A program made the position numbers and the translations under genes. From Telopea speciosissima (Eukaryota > Streptophyta > Magnoliopsida > Proteales > Proteaceae), in NCBI RefSeq assembly GCF_018873765.1, contig NC_057926.1:51203043-51267042 (forward strand): 64,000 bases of DNA. Direction: 5' to 3'. Of this stretch, positions 46,432 through 59,000 are shown in pieces; the first letter of the stretch is position 1; every line of letters begins with the position of its first letter. Below the pieces are notes generated by a model. That model was given only the letters and a program-made list of their open reading frames with translations, was not told the DNA's origin and made no database searches.

Positions 46432-47689
46432 TCCATACTACTAGTATCATGTATCTTTTCATATTGTTTTATACTCTCCCTCCCCCTGAAATGTGATTCT
46501 TCCTATATACGAAGAGCGCAACACCCCCTCCCATGCTTCCATTGGTTTGGCAACAACATGCTTTTCACGCATCTTTAATTAAAGGGAAATTTGCACATAC
46601 CTCCCTTGATGTATCATGTATCTACAAAAACAGCTATGAAGTTTGGATAATTACTCATGCTCTCTTACTTTTTAAAATAATTAACAAATACACCCATGTT
46701 GTTAACCTAGGACTAAAAACATTAGAATAAAATAAATATTAACCAAATTGCCCTTCTTGCTACTTTTTTCCATTATTTCTCCCTTTGAGCAAGAACAAAC
46801 CTAGGAGGAGCCAGAGACCTCAAAGACGACCACCATCTTCTTCTTCTTCTTCTTCTTCTAAAACCTAACTCAATCCATTCCACCCAACTATTCTTCTCTC
46901 TGCTACAACTCTCAGAGACGGCAACCATCACCACACATCCCAAAACTCTTTTCCGTTTTAATCTTTAATCATCACTGATTCTTCTTCATCTTCTCTGTTA
47001 GAAATCTGAGATATAAAAGAGTGAACGGTGAGGCTGCCTGAGTCGAACGAGAACGTTCTGTCCTTAAGACAGTATTTACACATTTACTTCTACATTGTGT
47101 TACAGCAAATCTGCCTCCCAAGATAAAATAGGCCTAGACTTGATTACTGTTTTGCAGAGATAGCAATCAACTTGAAACTAAAAAAAAAATGTTATATTTG
47201 ATTGATGGGGTCACATCCATTGGCTCAGATGGCTGTTCTGATGGGTCATATCTATTGGCTCTCATGGTTGTACGGATGGGCAGCGCAATACGCACACGCT
47301 TCTCAAGTATACCGTACAATTTTTTCTATACATAACATGTTATAATAGATCACAAACATATATAAGCCAAATGATTTTCTTCTTATATTTGAAAAAAATT
47401 CCAACATTCTCTTTCTCTTCTTCTTTCCACCAATGGAAACCCACACCTAAACCGAACTTGTGCCTTTTTTTTTTGTTCCTCACCACTAACCCCTCATTTC
47501 TCTACCATTCTGAAACCCCAAACCTCTTTTATCTCTCTCTTCCCTTCCACTGTCCGAAACAGCATCATGACCACCATTTCTCTTTCCATCTCTCTGTAGC
47601 CTTTTCTTTCCTTTTCTTTTTCTCGGTAATTTAGCCATGGGTTGGGTTTGAATCCCATTTCCTTTCCAACCATCTCAATTTGTATTTGG
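46432..47689. other. Intergenic stretch without recognised gene
   Basis: This AT- and CT-rich sequence contains a TTC microsatellite near 46840. The plus-strand ORF at 47371-47634 is Phe/Ser/Leu-rich, low complexity and not credible as a gene. No other structure was recognised. Confidence 0.5.
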
Positions 47690-48373
47690 CAGGTATTCTG
47701 AAGCAGATTTGGGAGGTAGATCCCTATGGGTGAGATGGGTACCGAGTAAATATTTGAAACGATAATGTTTTTGGAGAGTCCAATCTCCCCACAATTGTTC
47801 TTACTTTTGGAGGAAAATTAGAGCGTGTGAGCCTTTTGTTTATTATTCCATTGGTGATGGCTTATCTACTAAGTTATGGTTGATTCCTTGGCACCCAAGT
47901 GACATTTTTATTCTCATACTCTGGGACAAAATTAGATATGATGTTGGATCGGATAGATTTACTCTAGTGCAATACATTCTCAGGGATGGTGACTGGGACC
48001 TGGACCCTTCTCGTAGAATAGTTAGGAATTGACATGATGAGCTTCATTGGGTTATGAGAACCTTCAAGGATCAATCAATCACTGCCCAAGTATGTAGAAG
48101 TTCTTTTTCCACGACTACTTATCATATTTTGCATGAGGATGTAACCGGTATTTCTATGTTGAGAACTTGTTAATTATTTTTGTGGGTCTTATATGAGAGT
48201 GAGGTATGGTCTGTTAAAGTGTGTGAATGATTATGTTCTCATCTTGGGTTGGGGTAAGGCGGGTATATTCCTCTTTTATATTCCGTTGTATTGATTGATT
48301 ATTTTTAATAAATTGCTAGGGGTCAGCCCGGGTCCTAGAGAATATTCGTATTTGAAAAAATAAAAAAAAAGAA
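47690..48373 (+). mobile_element. LINE ORF2 C-terminal relic with poly-A tail
   Basis: The plus-strand translation reads WVRWVPSKYLK, then CSYFWRKIRACEPF, YSIGDGLSTKLWLIPWHPSD and IRYDVGSDRFTLVQYILRDGDWD, with stops between. This is the conserved region between the reverse transcriptase and the zinc-binding domain of plant L1-type ORF2. The 3' end has GGGGTAAGGCGGGT, TAATAAATTGC and an A-rich tail; it shows which LINE family the short tails at 15687, 25340 and 27005 belong to. Confidence 0.75.
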
Positions 48374-48894
48374 TATTAGAAGGTTCAAGAACTAGGCTAG
48401 TTCCAGCTATCATGTTCAAATCTTAGTAGGTTTGTTCCTTTTTCACTTTTTAATAGTCATATTATGTATATATCATTAGAACCTTAACATATAGTGTATA
48501 CCTTTTAAGGTTCCTTGTTTTGTTGCTTGTCTTTTAAGATAATGTTTGTTCTTGTATGAATATTGTTTTGTTCAATACTTTTTTTTAATAACATTTTATT
48601 ACCCATCAAAAAAATGGCAAGGAGGTTGTAAAATAAGCCTAGGAGAGGGCTAGTGATTTTGAATATTGATTGTACCATAAAGATCCTCTAAATAGAGTAA
48701 AAGTATGAGCAAATGCGTATACAAATACGATTGGGAGAGTTGACTATTGCATGTGAGTGTATTACATGTGATCCCTTCTAACATAATGATTTAAAAGAAG
48801 ATTTTTTTCTAGCAATAAGCAAGAGGAATTCTCATATATTGGTTTCTTCTCAAAAGCATAATTAGATTAATAAACTTGATATAGTATTGAATGT

Positions 48895-49060
48895 GAGATC
48901 CAGAGCATAAAGTTTGTGGGGATTCCACATGAAAGCAATTATCCTACATCGGGTGTGAATAGCCCGATGTGAAGGCTTATAAGGACTTGGGTATTTTTCC
49001 TTAATGGCTTACTCTAAGGATGAGTTCTTCCCAAGTCCCAATAAGTGGTATCAGAGTTGG
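48895..49060. mobile_element. LTR-element relic with primer-site-like sequence
   Basis: The stretch around TTCCACATGAAAGCAATTATCC, followed by TGGTATCAGAGTTGG (similar to the initiator-Met tRNA primer site of many Copia elements), looks like the end of an old LTR with its primer site. It is fragmentary and degraded. A related piece is in the duplicated block at about 55360-55410 and a partial similarity is near 1260-1345. Confidence 0.35.
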
Positions 49061-49728
49061 AGCGTAGCAACTCCGGTGTGCTTTTAAGGATGGTAAAAAA
49101 AATGCATCGAACAACTTTGAGGTACTTAAGATGGTGATGGATTTTCTTGTTTTTTGAGGTTGTGAAGCCTTTACGGGTTCTACACGAAAACAATTATCCC
49201 AAATTAGATGTGTATAACGTAATGTGAAGACTTATAAAGACTTTGGCACCCTCTCTTTACTGTCGTAACTACTTCAGTTAGCATTGAAACATCCCATCTA
49301 CTCTCATGGATATATGTCTCATTATAATCTTAGATTTTTTGGTGCTATGTTTTGCCAAGTGGCCAACTCTGATTAATTATGTTGAAACTTAACATATGAG
49401 TAGCTTGGAGACTTTTTGATCTACATGTCCATAAAATTTAAGACCTACATGATTTGCGAGACCGGATCATATCCTCATAGAAGTGGATTCTATGTGAGTG
49501 GCCTTAGAGAACCTTGGACAGTATGTACGTGTACAAAGACATACATGATCTGGTCTCATCAAGGTTAACGTAAACCAAAATAAAAAAGCAGCTTGCATGG
49601 GGAAACACTCTTTATTCTTGAAGATCCAGTTTAACTCCCTTGATCGAGATTCAAGTACAAAATTTAAAATCTTAAAGTTATTGTTGCCCTGCCATACATG
49701 CAAAATCTGTAACAAATTGAAATAGTTA

Positions 49729-52409
49729 CTAATCATAAAGTCGTGAAGGGAGTCGAGGGCTAAGGAGGACTTCCAAAGGTGTTCTCTTGGGCAAAGATAA
49801 GGATATCTGTTCAGTCATATCCACAGGCTCATTAGAGGGTGTTTGCAGCTCGAACTCATGAAGCAAACGGGCAAGCATCATTTGTACGGTTAGAAGGGAG
49901 AATGATATTCCCGGGCATGATCTTCTACCCGACCCGAAAGGAATAAATTCTAAGTTCTTCCCCCATACATCTAGATTGGTATGACTTGTGAGAAACCTCT
50001 CTGGCTGAAATTCTAAAGGGTTTGACCACACACGAGGATCTCGCTGTATCTTCCAAACATTCACTAACAAACGTGTTCCTTTTGGGATTCTGAACTCACT
50101 TACAGTGCAATCTTCTGTGGATTCATGGGGAATCAATAGTGGTGTGACAGGGTATAGGCGAAGTGATTCCTTGATTATGGCTTGAAGATAAGTAAGGTTA
50201 CCAATGTCTTTCTCTTCCACCTTCCTATCCTTCCCGACATGAAAGTCCAATTCATCTTGAGCCTTTGTCAAGACTTGCTTGTTGTTCAGCAACAAGGAAA
50301 GTGTCCATGAAAGAGATGATGGAATGGGATCTGTTGCAGCTACCAATAATCCCTGCAAAATGAGTGTCAAGTTACTTTAAATTAAACTAGGATCTTCAAG
50401 CTAAGGTCCATTTTTTAGGAGTAAAATTAAAAATAACCTCCATTTTGGGGTGGGTGAAGAGGGGAATTGGAATTTATTGAGCTGGGCAATATTTTAGGAG
50501 GATTATTTTTTCGCTAAAGATCATTGAATAAAGCTAAAAGGAAAGAACACACATCAGAAACAAATCAAAACAACACAAAAGGATCAAAACCCGAAGGCAA
50601 AGACCCCCACCTTTGGCATGGCCATCAGCAGGGGCCTTGCCCACCACTAGGGAAATCTGTATCTAAAAATTGATTGCTACCTAATATACCCAAGTATATA
50701 TAACCACCCAATAGTATCATGCCACATCATCATCATTATGAATGGTCCAATAGATAAGCACCCATCGGGTCACACATCAACCGAGCCAAAACCTAGAATT
50801 CAATTACACGAGGGCATTATCCACCACGTGATCGAGAATTGGTTAACCCCACTCCGAATATGCCGCTGTCAATTATCACCATATTCCTATAAGGAAACTA
50901 CCTCCCAATAAGGAGCACTCATGATTCCTACTAACTAGGGATCACTCTCCCAAAAGGACTCCACCGAAGAATCTCTTACCTTGGATAGAAGACTTAATTA
51001 AATTAATGGGACTCTCTACCATTGCCTCTACCTACAGTCTGTCGTAGAGATCTAATTTAAGCATTAGAGAGTCCCCCGCTGGAGCAAACCGGCTCTCTTA
51101 TGCTTACTCTGTTCCTCTATGTGGGCTACATCATCGGAGGATTGATTCCCCTTGATGGTTTCTTGATGCAACACTACCATCTCTGGTGATACACACAGTC
51201 ATGGTGTGTTCATCATTAAAGAATATCACATATAAGGAAAAAGAACCCTGAAAGCAGTGTGGCCCCTACTTGCAGACACAAAGAGGTGCGAAATGATTGC
51301 TCTACCCCCCATGAAACATGAAAGGCTGAAACGCCACCTCTGTTGATTCTTCCGTGCATGCTACCATTGACCCATGGTGCCTTTCTGGGAACCTTCTCCC
51401 TAATAATAATAATCCTTAATAGTAATAATAATAATAATAATTCACCCCTAGAAGCACGTACCAGACAAGTAGCTTTCACTGCCATATCACGATCATGGCC
51501 ATGGAATTGAGGATCTTCTTCAAGGACCGACAGCATCACATCCATGAAGTCTTGCTCATCACCATCAGCCTTCCCAGATAATCTCTTTTGCCGATGTTCT
51601 TGAAGCCAACTCTCCGCAATCACGTCCATCTCCTTAGCAGTCTTCTGATTGGCCTTTTTTCCTCCATCCAAATCCATCCATGATAAGAAACTCGGTAGCG
51701 CATCCGATGCAACTGAAACACCCGCTAGTGTAAAGAAGTCAATTATTGTTTTCTGGATTCTGTGGCCCTCTTTGTCAAACACATCATCCGCACCAACCAT
51801 ACTGAAATATTGTTTGCCCACCACTATCTTCAGAACCAAATTCATGGTTGCATCTCGAAACAATCCATTCATTTCAACCTTAACTTGATTACTGTTCTTC
51901 ACACAAAGCCCATTTAGATTCTTAATACAATTATCAATCTCTGCATATCTGATGCGTTTTAGAGATTCAAGCCTGCGGTTGGAGAGTAACTCCACCACAA
52001 TAAACTTGCGTATCTCACGCCAGTACGAACCGAAGGGTGAGAAACCCAACATTGAATAATCAAGGCCCAAATACTTACCGGCAACACTCATTGGACGGCT
52101 TGCGAAGGCCTTATCGTTGGTGGTGAGACATTCCTTGGCCAACTCCCAGCTGCTAACTACAAGTGTTCGATGGATGCCGAATCGAATAGTGAAGACTGGT
52201 CCATGCTTGTCAGCCAAGTCTCCCAGTGTTCGGCAGAGGGGCTGATCAGGGCTTGTTAGTTTGACGAGGTGACCAATTATAGGCCATGCTCCAGGTGCTT
52301 CTGGTGCCTCCATGGCCTTGCTCTTGTTACCCTTTGCAACCCATTGATGGTAGATCAGAATTAGAACAAATAGACCAACAATGGCTTGAAGTTGGAGCAG
52401 TAATTCCAT
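49729..52409 (-). CDS. CYP82-family cytochrome P450, locus G (altered I-helix)
   Basis: Exon 1 is 52409-51462 (316 codons, donor CTG|GTACGT) and exon 2 is 50352-49729 (acceptor TGCAG), giving 523 residues. The anchor MELLLQLQAIVGLFVLILIYHQW and hinge MEAPEAPGAWPIIGHL are normal. ExxR in KESLRLYP (378-381), PERF and haem loop FGSGRRSCPG (Cys462) are intact. The I-helix reads AATDPIPSSLSW (321-332): the conserved Thr pair that relays protons for O2 activation is replaced by Pro-Ile. Locus H has the same AATDPI, so it predates their duplication. The open frame suggests continued selection, possibly for a non-classical reaction. The intron holds a LINE end, a solo LTR and an AAT repeat. A TATA box (TATATATT) lies about 47 bp upstream. 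The substrate is unknown. Confidence 0.9.
50505..50665 (-). mobile_element. LINE 3'-end fragment in intron of locus G
   Basis: A T-rich start followed by CGCTAAAGATCATTGAATAAAGC matches the 3' ends of the LINE pieces at 10179, 36751 and 54691, with CCACCTTTGGCATGGCCATCAGC similar to 36870-36890. Confidence 0.5.
50682..51173. mobile_element. Candidate solo LTR in intron of locus G
   Basis: This 492-bp unit ends TCTTGATGCAACA like the LTR at 16052-16778. A 5-bp repeat CTACC lies at 50677-50681 and 51174-51178. Its first two bases are TA where TG is expected, as from a single old transition. No internal coding part is present. Confidence 0.6.
51405..51441. repeat. (AAT)n microsatellite
   Basis: This is a short AAT/TAA run in the intron of locus G, close to the donor. 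Confidence 0.8.
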
Positions 52410-52570
52410 GATTGGCTTCTTCAGTTTGAGTTGCAGAAAGCATATCTCCTTTCAATATATAGTCGTCACTAGTTGGTCATGTGAATTGACTTCACTTCAC
52501 TTCACTTCATATTCTTCTTTTTTTTTTTAATTATATTTTTTTATTTTCATGGGTATGTGTGGAGGAGTCC

Positions 52571-52887
52571 GTATCCTCTTCAATGACGTTTAACCACCGA
52601 AGTGGATCTCACACCACCTCTAGAGTGTGGTCCCAGGCGGTGTAAGATCTACTAAAAAATGTTATACCCAATGCACAAGGTCAAATGCACACAGCCTCAC
52701 CTCTGTTTTCAGAGAGGTTGTTTCCAAACTTGAACCTTTGATCAATGGTTCAGCAAGTGAACACTTGACCAACGCACCAATCATGATTATCTGGTGTGAG
52801 ATCCACTATGGTGGTTAAATATCCCATACCCCAGAGGTGGTGTGAGACCCACTCACTCTAGGTGGTTAAATGTCATTGGAGAGGATC
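52571..52887. mobile_element. Foldback MITE upstream of locus G
   Basis: The left arm ATCCTCTTCAATGACGTTTA...GGATCTCACACCACCTCTAG and the right arm CAGAGGTGGTGTGAGACCC...TGTCATTGGAGAGGAT are complementary over about 50 bp. The target duplication is not clear. Confidence 0.65.
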
Positions 52888-53464
52888 TAGACTGTCCCAC
52901 AGTTAAATTTCTTATTGATATTTGTTTCAACTAAATTGATTTAAGAGAAAATAATGTCCATGATGCATGTATCATGCACTCTTGCACACTCTATAATACT
53001 TCTTTCTTTTTGTCCTTGAGTAAATTGACTTGGAATCTAAGTATCAACTAATTGTAGTTAAGACAATTCTAAGTGATAAGGCTGTTGTTGCATCTCTTTC
53101 TGTTTTCTTGGTGGGGTTGTGATCCTAAATGATACCGAAGAAAAGATAATAAAACAATCCACCATAGATAGAAGGAATATATAAATGTATGCGAGAAAGA
53201 GAAATTCAAAGACAACTTGGCAAATAGACTCGTATTTTAAAGGGAAATTTTGGTTTTTTTAATTTTTATTAGGGACTAGAAATGATTCCTCTAATTCTTA
53301 ATCCACATGCCTTTCCATCATGCCCTATTTTTTTTAGCCGCAATTCAAATCTAGTGACCTATTTTATTCAGATGGTTGGTACACCGAGCTTTTTTCACCT
53401 ATGTGTTTAGTAGATATGAAAATTGACCTTTGGATTTCTTTTTGGGTCCTTCTAGGCGTTACTA

Positions 53465-53650
53465 GGACTTAACTCCTCTCAGGTCCCTGCCAGGTCAGGT
53501 TCGTAGGTTCTTCTCATAGGGGACTGAAAATGACAACCTCATCCCTATCCAAACACACTATCCGGGTGGGGTGAAGTCGTCATTTCCACCCTCCCTATGA
53601 GAGGAACCTACGAATCTGACTGGGTAGGGAACCTGAGAGGAGAAAATTTT
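53465..53650. mobile_element. Mutator-type MITE (family M1)
   Basis: This 186-bp foldback has CTCCTCTCAGG arms. The flanks GCGTTACTA (53456-53464) and GCATTACTA (53651-53659) are a 9-bp duplication with one mismatch. The duplicated block near locus H (about 62238-62260) lacks the element, so the insertion followed the block duplication. Confidence 0.85.
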
Positions 53651-54092
53651 GCATTACTATGCTTAGTATAGTATAATGCTTCATTATTGCTATACGAAAG
53701 TACATGGGTTAGTCCATGTGATAGAAGACCAGACAAGCATCAAATTGGTATAAGTTCAACTAAAAATGAGTAGCGAAAATAGATAAAATTACAAAAGATG
53801 TCCTTAATTTGTATTTTATATTCATCTTCACTTGATGGCATTGTATAATTTTACTAAAAGTTTGAATCAGAGTTTGAGCATCTCTCCTTACTCTGGACTA
53901 GAACATAGCCCTTGATATGTATGTGGGATCCTCTAGCAAATGGAATAACCTATGCATTGCCAATTAAGTGGCAAAGAGTAAAATGTTAACTTCACTAGGC
54001 ACTGTAAATACGAAATCTAGGGTCAGGCCAAGGATCCTACATGTCGGAACTAGGTTCATATGCTATGCAATTCTACTGCTTAAAGAACCTAG

Positions 54093-54163
54093 CACAAGGA
54101 AGTAGCTCAATTGGCAAGGACCACACCTCATAATAAAGAGGTCATAAGTTCAACTCTCCTTGG
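54093..54163 (+). other. tRNA-like sequence (degenerate), copy 1
   Basis: CAAGGA and TCCTTG form an acceptor-like stem, AGCTCAATTGGCAAGG an A-box-like D-arm, and ACCTC...GAGGT an anticodon-like stem; the T-arm (AAGTTCAACTCT) is degenerate. It is a tRNA relic or SINE head. The duplicated copy is at 62679-62748. Confidence 0.4.
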
Positions 54164-54169
54164 CATGGT

Positions 54170-54560
54170 TTGTAATCACGGATCGGATTGGCTGATATCG
54201 ATCAGATCAGATCGGTATCGGTCGAGGCCGATCACGAGATTAAATCGATACAACAAGGTTTGACTGGATCATTCCCTGGATCGACGGATCTGACTGAATA
54301 TTTTTGGATTTTTTCACAGTTTTTAAGTTTTTTTTTATTTTTATATTATCTTGACAGATATTGACCAATCCAATCCGGATAATATCGGCCGATCCAATCC
54401 TAAGATCACAACACCCACCAACTTTGGCCGATACATGGCTTGATCCATAAAAAAACATTTTGGGGGGTTTTTTTTACCGATCTTGGCCGATTTGTACCGA
54501 TCTGATCCCGATCCGGAATGTTTTCGGCCATGACCGATACCGAGTCCAATAAAAATGGTT
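54170..54560. repeat. Dispersed GATC/GGCCGAT-rich repeat
   Basis: It is rich in GATCGGATCGG, CCGATCC and GGCCGAT motifs in both orientations. It is related in style to 22715-22960 and 42590-42825. It has no coding content. Confidence 0.45.
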
Positions 54561-54690
54561 TTTTTTTTATTTTTTTTATCTTTGAATACCCTTAAGCTTA
54601 GAGCCCGTTTGATAACGGTCTCAAGAACGTTCTTTGAGAACAAAAAAACGGAAATTCTTGTTTGGCATTTCGGTTCTTTCTTTTGGTCTT

Positions 54691-54852
54691 TTTTTTTTCG
54701 TTAAAGATCAGCAATGTATGTAGTATTAGTTCATGAAAATATGGTACATAGTGATTCAAAAATTCATCCAATCTCTAGGAATCCTTGAGACCTCCAACTA
54801 CATGTAATTCCCTTAACCAAACTAGGGGAATCTATAATAAGGCCTGTTGTCA
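54691..54852 (-). mobile_element. LINE 3'-end fragment
   Basis: It starts with a T run and CGTTAAAGATCAGCAATG. A 13-bp target duplication TTCTTTTGGTCTT (54678-54690) and TTCTTTTGATCTT (54853-54865) flanks it, with one mismatch. Confidence 0.75.
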
Positions 54853-55078
54853 TTCTTTTGATCTTTAAGAACAAACCAAATGGAAAAATGGTGAAAAGAA
54901 CGTTCTTTACAGACTGCCTCAGACATGGTCTGTAAAGAACGAGAACAATTAAAATAAAGTTGTGAATGAGATAAATTGGGAAAAACTCGTGATTTGAGCA
55001 AAACGTTGAGAAGGGCTTCTCGTGGGGAAGAGGAGAAAACCTGCAAATCGAGGAAGCTTCAAGAATTAGTGGTGAGAG

Positions 55079-55080
<2 letters not shown>

Positions 55081-55117
<37 letters not shown>

Positions 55118-55143
55118 CTCCATCGCAACGCCATAGCTTGGTA

Positions 55144-55209
<66 letters not shown>

Positions 55210-55261
55210 AACGCCATAGAGTCGTCTCTCTGCAACTCCATCGCAACGCCATAGCTTGGTA

Positions 55262-55303
<42 letters not shown>

Positions 55304-55340
55304 AACGCCATAGCTTGGTACGACTCTCTCTCTCTCTCTT
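55081..55340. repeat. (CT)n microsatellite with a repeated spacer
   Basis: Pure CT runs are separated by a spacer containing CAACGCCATAG and TTGGTACGACT that is itself repeated several times. Confidence 0.9.
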
Positions 55341-55745
55341 CCCCCCCCCTTAATAGTTGGCTTTTAAGGATGAGTTCTACCGAAGTCCCAACAAGTGATA
55401 TCAAAGTTGGAGCGTAGTAACTACTTTGTGGTTCTAAGGATGGAAAAAATCCCTTGAACAACTATTATGCACTTGCAATGATGATGGGTTTTCTGTTTTT
55501 TTGTTTGGGTGTGTGTGTGTGTGTTGGTGGGGAGGGTGAAGCCTTTATGAGTTCCAAAGGAAAACAATTATCCCAAATTAGATGTGAATAGGGTGATGTG
55601 AAGACTTATAAGGACTTTGGCACCCTCTCTTTAATGGCTAATTTTAAGAGTGAGTTATAACCAACTCCCAACAAAGATAGAGTAAAAGAAATCTATTGTG
55701 TAACTAATATTATAAAATAAAAATTAAGGATAAATTGATTATGTT

Positions 55746-55751
55746 TTTTTT

Positions 55752-55782
<31 letters not shown>

Positions 55783-55784
55783 GG
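55746..55784. repeat. Poly-T followed by poly-G run
   Basis: About 17 T are followed by about 20 G. Such a run is prone to sequencing or assembly error. Confidence 0.9.
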
Positions 55785-56080
55785 TGGGAGGGTGAAACCT
55801 TTACTACCTTAACAACTTCATTTAGTGTTGAAACATCTTAGCTACTCTCATGTATGTCTCATTGTAATCTTAGATATTTCTGTGCTATGTTTTGCCATGT
55901 GGCCAACTCTGATTATGTTGAAACTTAATATATGAGTAGCTAGGAGACAAAACACTCGTTCTTCTTGAAGATCCTATCGAACTCCCTTGACAAGAATTAA
56001 GTACAAATTTTAAAATCTTAAAGTTGTTGCAACCCTACCATGCTAAATTACATGCAATCTATAATAAATTGAAATATTTA

Positions 56081-59000
56081 CTAGTCATAAATATGTGAAG
56101 GGAGTCGAGGACTAAGGAGGACTTCCAAAGGTGTTTTCTTGGACATAGATAAGCCCATGCGTTCAGTCATATCCACAGGCTCATTAGAGGGCATTCGCAG
56201 CTCGAATTCATGAAGCAAACGGGCAAGCATCATTTGTAAGGTTAGAAGGGAGAATGATATCCCCGGGCATGATCTTCTACCCGACCCGAAAGGAATAAAC
56301 TCAAAGTTCTTCCCCCATACATCTAGATTGGGATGACTTGTGAGAAACCTCTCTGGTTGGAATTCTAATGGGTTTGACCATACACGAGGGTCTCGATGTA
56401 TCTTCCAAAGATTCACTATCAAACGTGTTCCTTTTGGGATTCTGAATTCACTTACAATGCAATCTTCTATGGCTTCATGGGGAATCAATAGTGGTGTGTC
56501 AGGGTATAGGCGAAGTGTTTCCTTGATTATGGCTTGAAGATAAGTAAGGTTACCAATGTCTTTCTCATCCACCTTCCTTTCCTTCCCAACATGAAAGTCC
56601 AATTCATCTTGAGCCTTTCTCAAGACTTGCTTGTTGTTCAGCAATAAGGAAAGTGCCCATGACAAGGATACTGCAATGGGATCTGTGGCAGCTAGCATCA
56701 ATGCCTGCAAAATGAGTGTCAAGTTAATTTAAAATAGGATCTTCAAGGGATCTCATAAAGCTAAGGTCCATTTTTGTTTTTATGAGTAAAGTTAAAAAAA
56801 GGACCGAGTTTCCCTCCACCCTGAAAGGGCGGGAATGGGTATCGGGAGGGTATTTTGGAGCATACTAAAACCCTAGGATGATGTGTGAAGAACCATTCTC
56901 TATGTGTAGAGGAAAACTTATTATCGAAACAGCCTATCTTGATAAGCTTATCAAAAATGGTCCAAATATGTGCCTCGTAGCAGATATGATGAGCCTAAAT
57001 TTTGTGGAAAGATAGACCCCCAAAGTTCCTTGCTCACATGTAAAATTTTAGCCTGAAAAAAGTTTACCAAGTGGTAAAATAGATGTTTGAAAATATGGAT
57101 TACGGGAGAGTGAACAACAATAGTTGGAGTACTGTACGTAAACGTGCATGGAAATACAAGGAAATGCATGTCAAAACATGAAAGGTTATTTGATTGAATT
57201 AGACAATGAAATTCAATGTGTGACTAATCCAAAACATGCATGGACTACCTATTTGGCAGATATGGCCAAGTCATCATTTCGTGTGGTAAAATGAAATGAA
57301 CCGCCTTGATAAGCTTATTAAGGCTGGACCATTCAAACGAGTTTTTCTTGTATTATTCTTGGCTTTGAAAAATATGTGGCACAAGATTTTTTGGTATGCT
57401 AGAGCAGATTGCAATCCCTATCATGTGCACACTATTTGTGGCAAGTGAAAGGAAGATATAGCAATTTTGACCATTGGATATCTAGGGGATGGTATAGATT
57501 GACTCGAAATTAATCTAATACATTTTCATGCATTGCCATGCCTTCCCATGTATGCCCATACATACATGACCGGGTACACGAACAACCGAGCAAGTTTATC
57601 TCTACGGCCAGGGTTCTACCTAGCATGTAATGTAACGGTAACACCTGCCTACCCACCCAAAATAATAATAATAATAATAATAAGGGAGAATGTTCTCTAT
57701 GCCGCAGCGCAGCCTGTGCCCAAGCACATAGGCAGCCTGTGCAGGGGGCAAGGTGATCATTGCATCCACCCCCATGTGCCTGGGCACAAGCTATGCTGCG
57801 GCACAGAGAACAGCACCCCTAATAATAATAATAATCAACGAGAATACCAACTAGGGGTTCAAGTTTGGCTCGGTGAACCTGAGCCTGGCCAAACCTGCCT
57901 TGAGCCCAACAGATTAGGTCTAGAATGAGATTTTAAGGTCCGAGGTTGGGCCCAGATGAGGTGTTGACTTGAGCGGGCCCATCCTTGTTTGTATAATTAT
58001 CCATTATTATATCATACAAAGGGGCTGTTAGTGTCAATCAGGGCCAACCCGGAAGAATCAGGGTCAATCATAGCCAAGTTGGGCTAGACTTAATCCCTGC
58101 CTGAATGGGGTCCACCAAGTTTTTATCCTCTACGATTCCCTGCTGCCCGGTACAATTCCCTACATTCTCTAATAAGAGGGGGTGGATCCCACCCAGGCAG
58201 AGTGTTTGGTCAGGGGGTGGAATGGTCATTTCACCCTTCTTGTTAGAGATTGTAGGGAATTGCACCGGTCAGGGAACTGTAGTCGATAAAGGTCCGGGGT
58301 CCACCCCCCCCCCCCCTCCCTTATTAGAGGTACTAGGAACTGGGCGGGCAGGGAACCGGAGGAGATAATTTTCCCCCTAGAACCACGTACCAGAACGGTA
58401 GCCTTCACTACGGAATCACGATCATGGCCATGGAATTGAGGATCCTCTTCAAGGATCGACAGCATCATATCCATGAAGTCTTGCTCATCACCATCAGCCT
58501 TCCCAGATAATATTTTTTGCCGATGTTCTTGAAGCCATCTCTCGGCAATCACGTCCATCTCCTCAGTAGTCTTCTTCATAGCCCTTTGTGCCCCATCGAA
58601 ATCCATCCATGATAAGAAACTCGGAAGCACATCCGATGCAACTGAGACACCTGCTAGTTTAAAGAAATCATCTATTGTTTTCTGGATTCTCTGGGCCTCT
58701 TTGTCAAACACATCATCCGCACCAACCACACTGAAATATTGTTTGCCCACCACCATCTTAAGAACCAAATTCATGGCTAGATCTCGAAACAATCGATTCA
58801 TTTCAATCTTAACTTGATTCCTATTGTTCTTCACCCAAAGCCCATTTAGATTCTTCATACAATTCTCAATCTCAGCATATCTGATGCGTTTGAGGGATTC
58901 AAGCCTACGGTTGGAGAGTAGCTCCAACGCAACACACTTGCGTGTCTCACGCCAGTAGGAACCGTAGGGTGCGAACCCAAACATTGCATAATTAAAGGCC

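Larger units (their letters stand above)
48990..54170. repeat. Segmental duplication block 3 (contains locus G)
   Basis: The 3' flank (AAGGATGAGTTCT..., GTTGGAGCGTAGCAACT), locus G and the upstream segment 52927-54170 recur in the same order at 55350-62760 around locus H. The upstream match includes TTGAGTAAATTGAC, ATGTATGTGGGATCCTCTA and a tRNA-like tail. The boundaries are approximate. Confidence 0.75.
54601..55340. mobile_element. PIF/Harbinger-like element fragment (left end)
   Basis: It begins after TTA with GAGCCCGTTTGATAACGGTC and repeats the subterminal AACGTTCTTT motifs and the CT tract of the elements at 3002 and 7229. The right end is missing. A 162-bp LINE piece is inserted at 54691-54852. 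Confidence 0.6.

Noticed and set aside
47371-47634. 87-residue Phe/Ser-rich ORF
   Set aside because: It is low complexity, has no domain and no promoter or conservation signal, and resembles a chance ORF in CT-rich sequence.
49020-49040. TGGTATCAGAGTTGG as evidence for an intact LTR retrotransposon nearby
   Set aside because: Only a short primer-site-like stretch and LTR-like flank remain; no internal coding parts are present. Similar GGTAT(C/T)AGAG words near 15075 and 19529 are too short to interpret.
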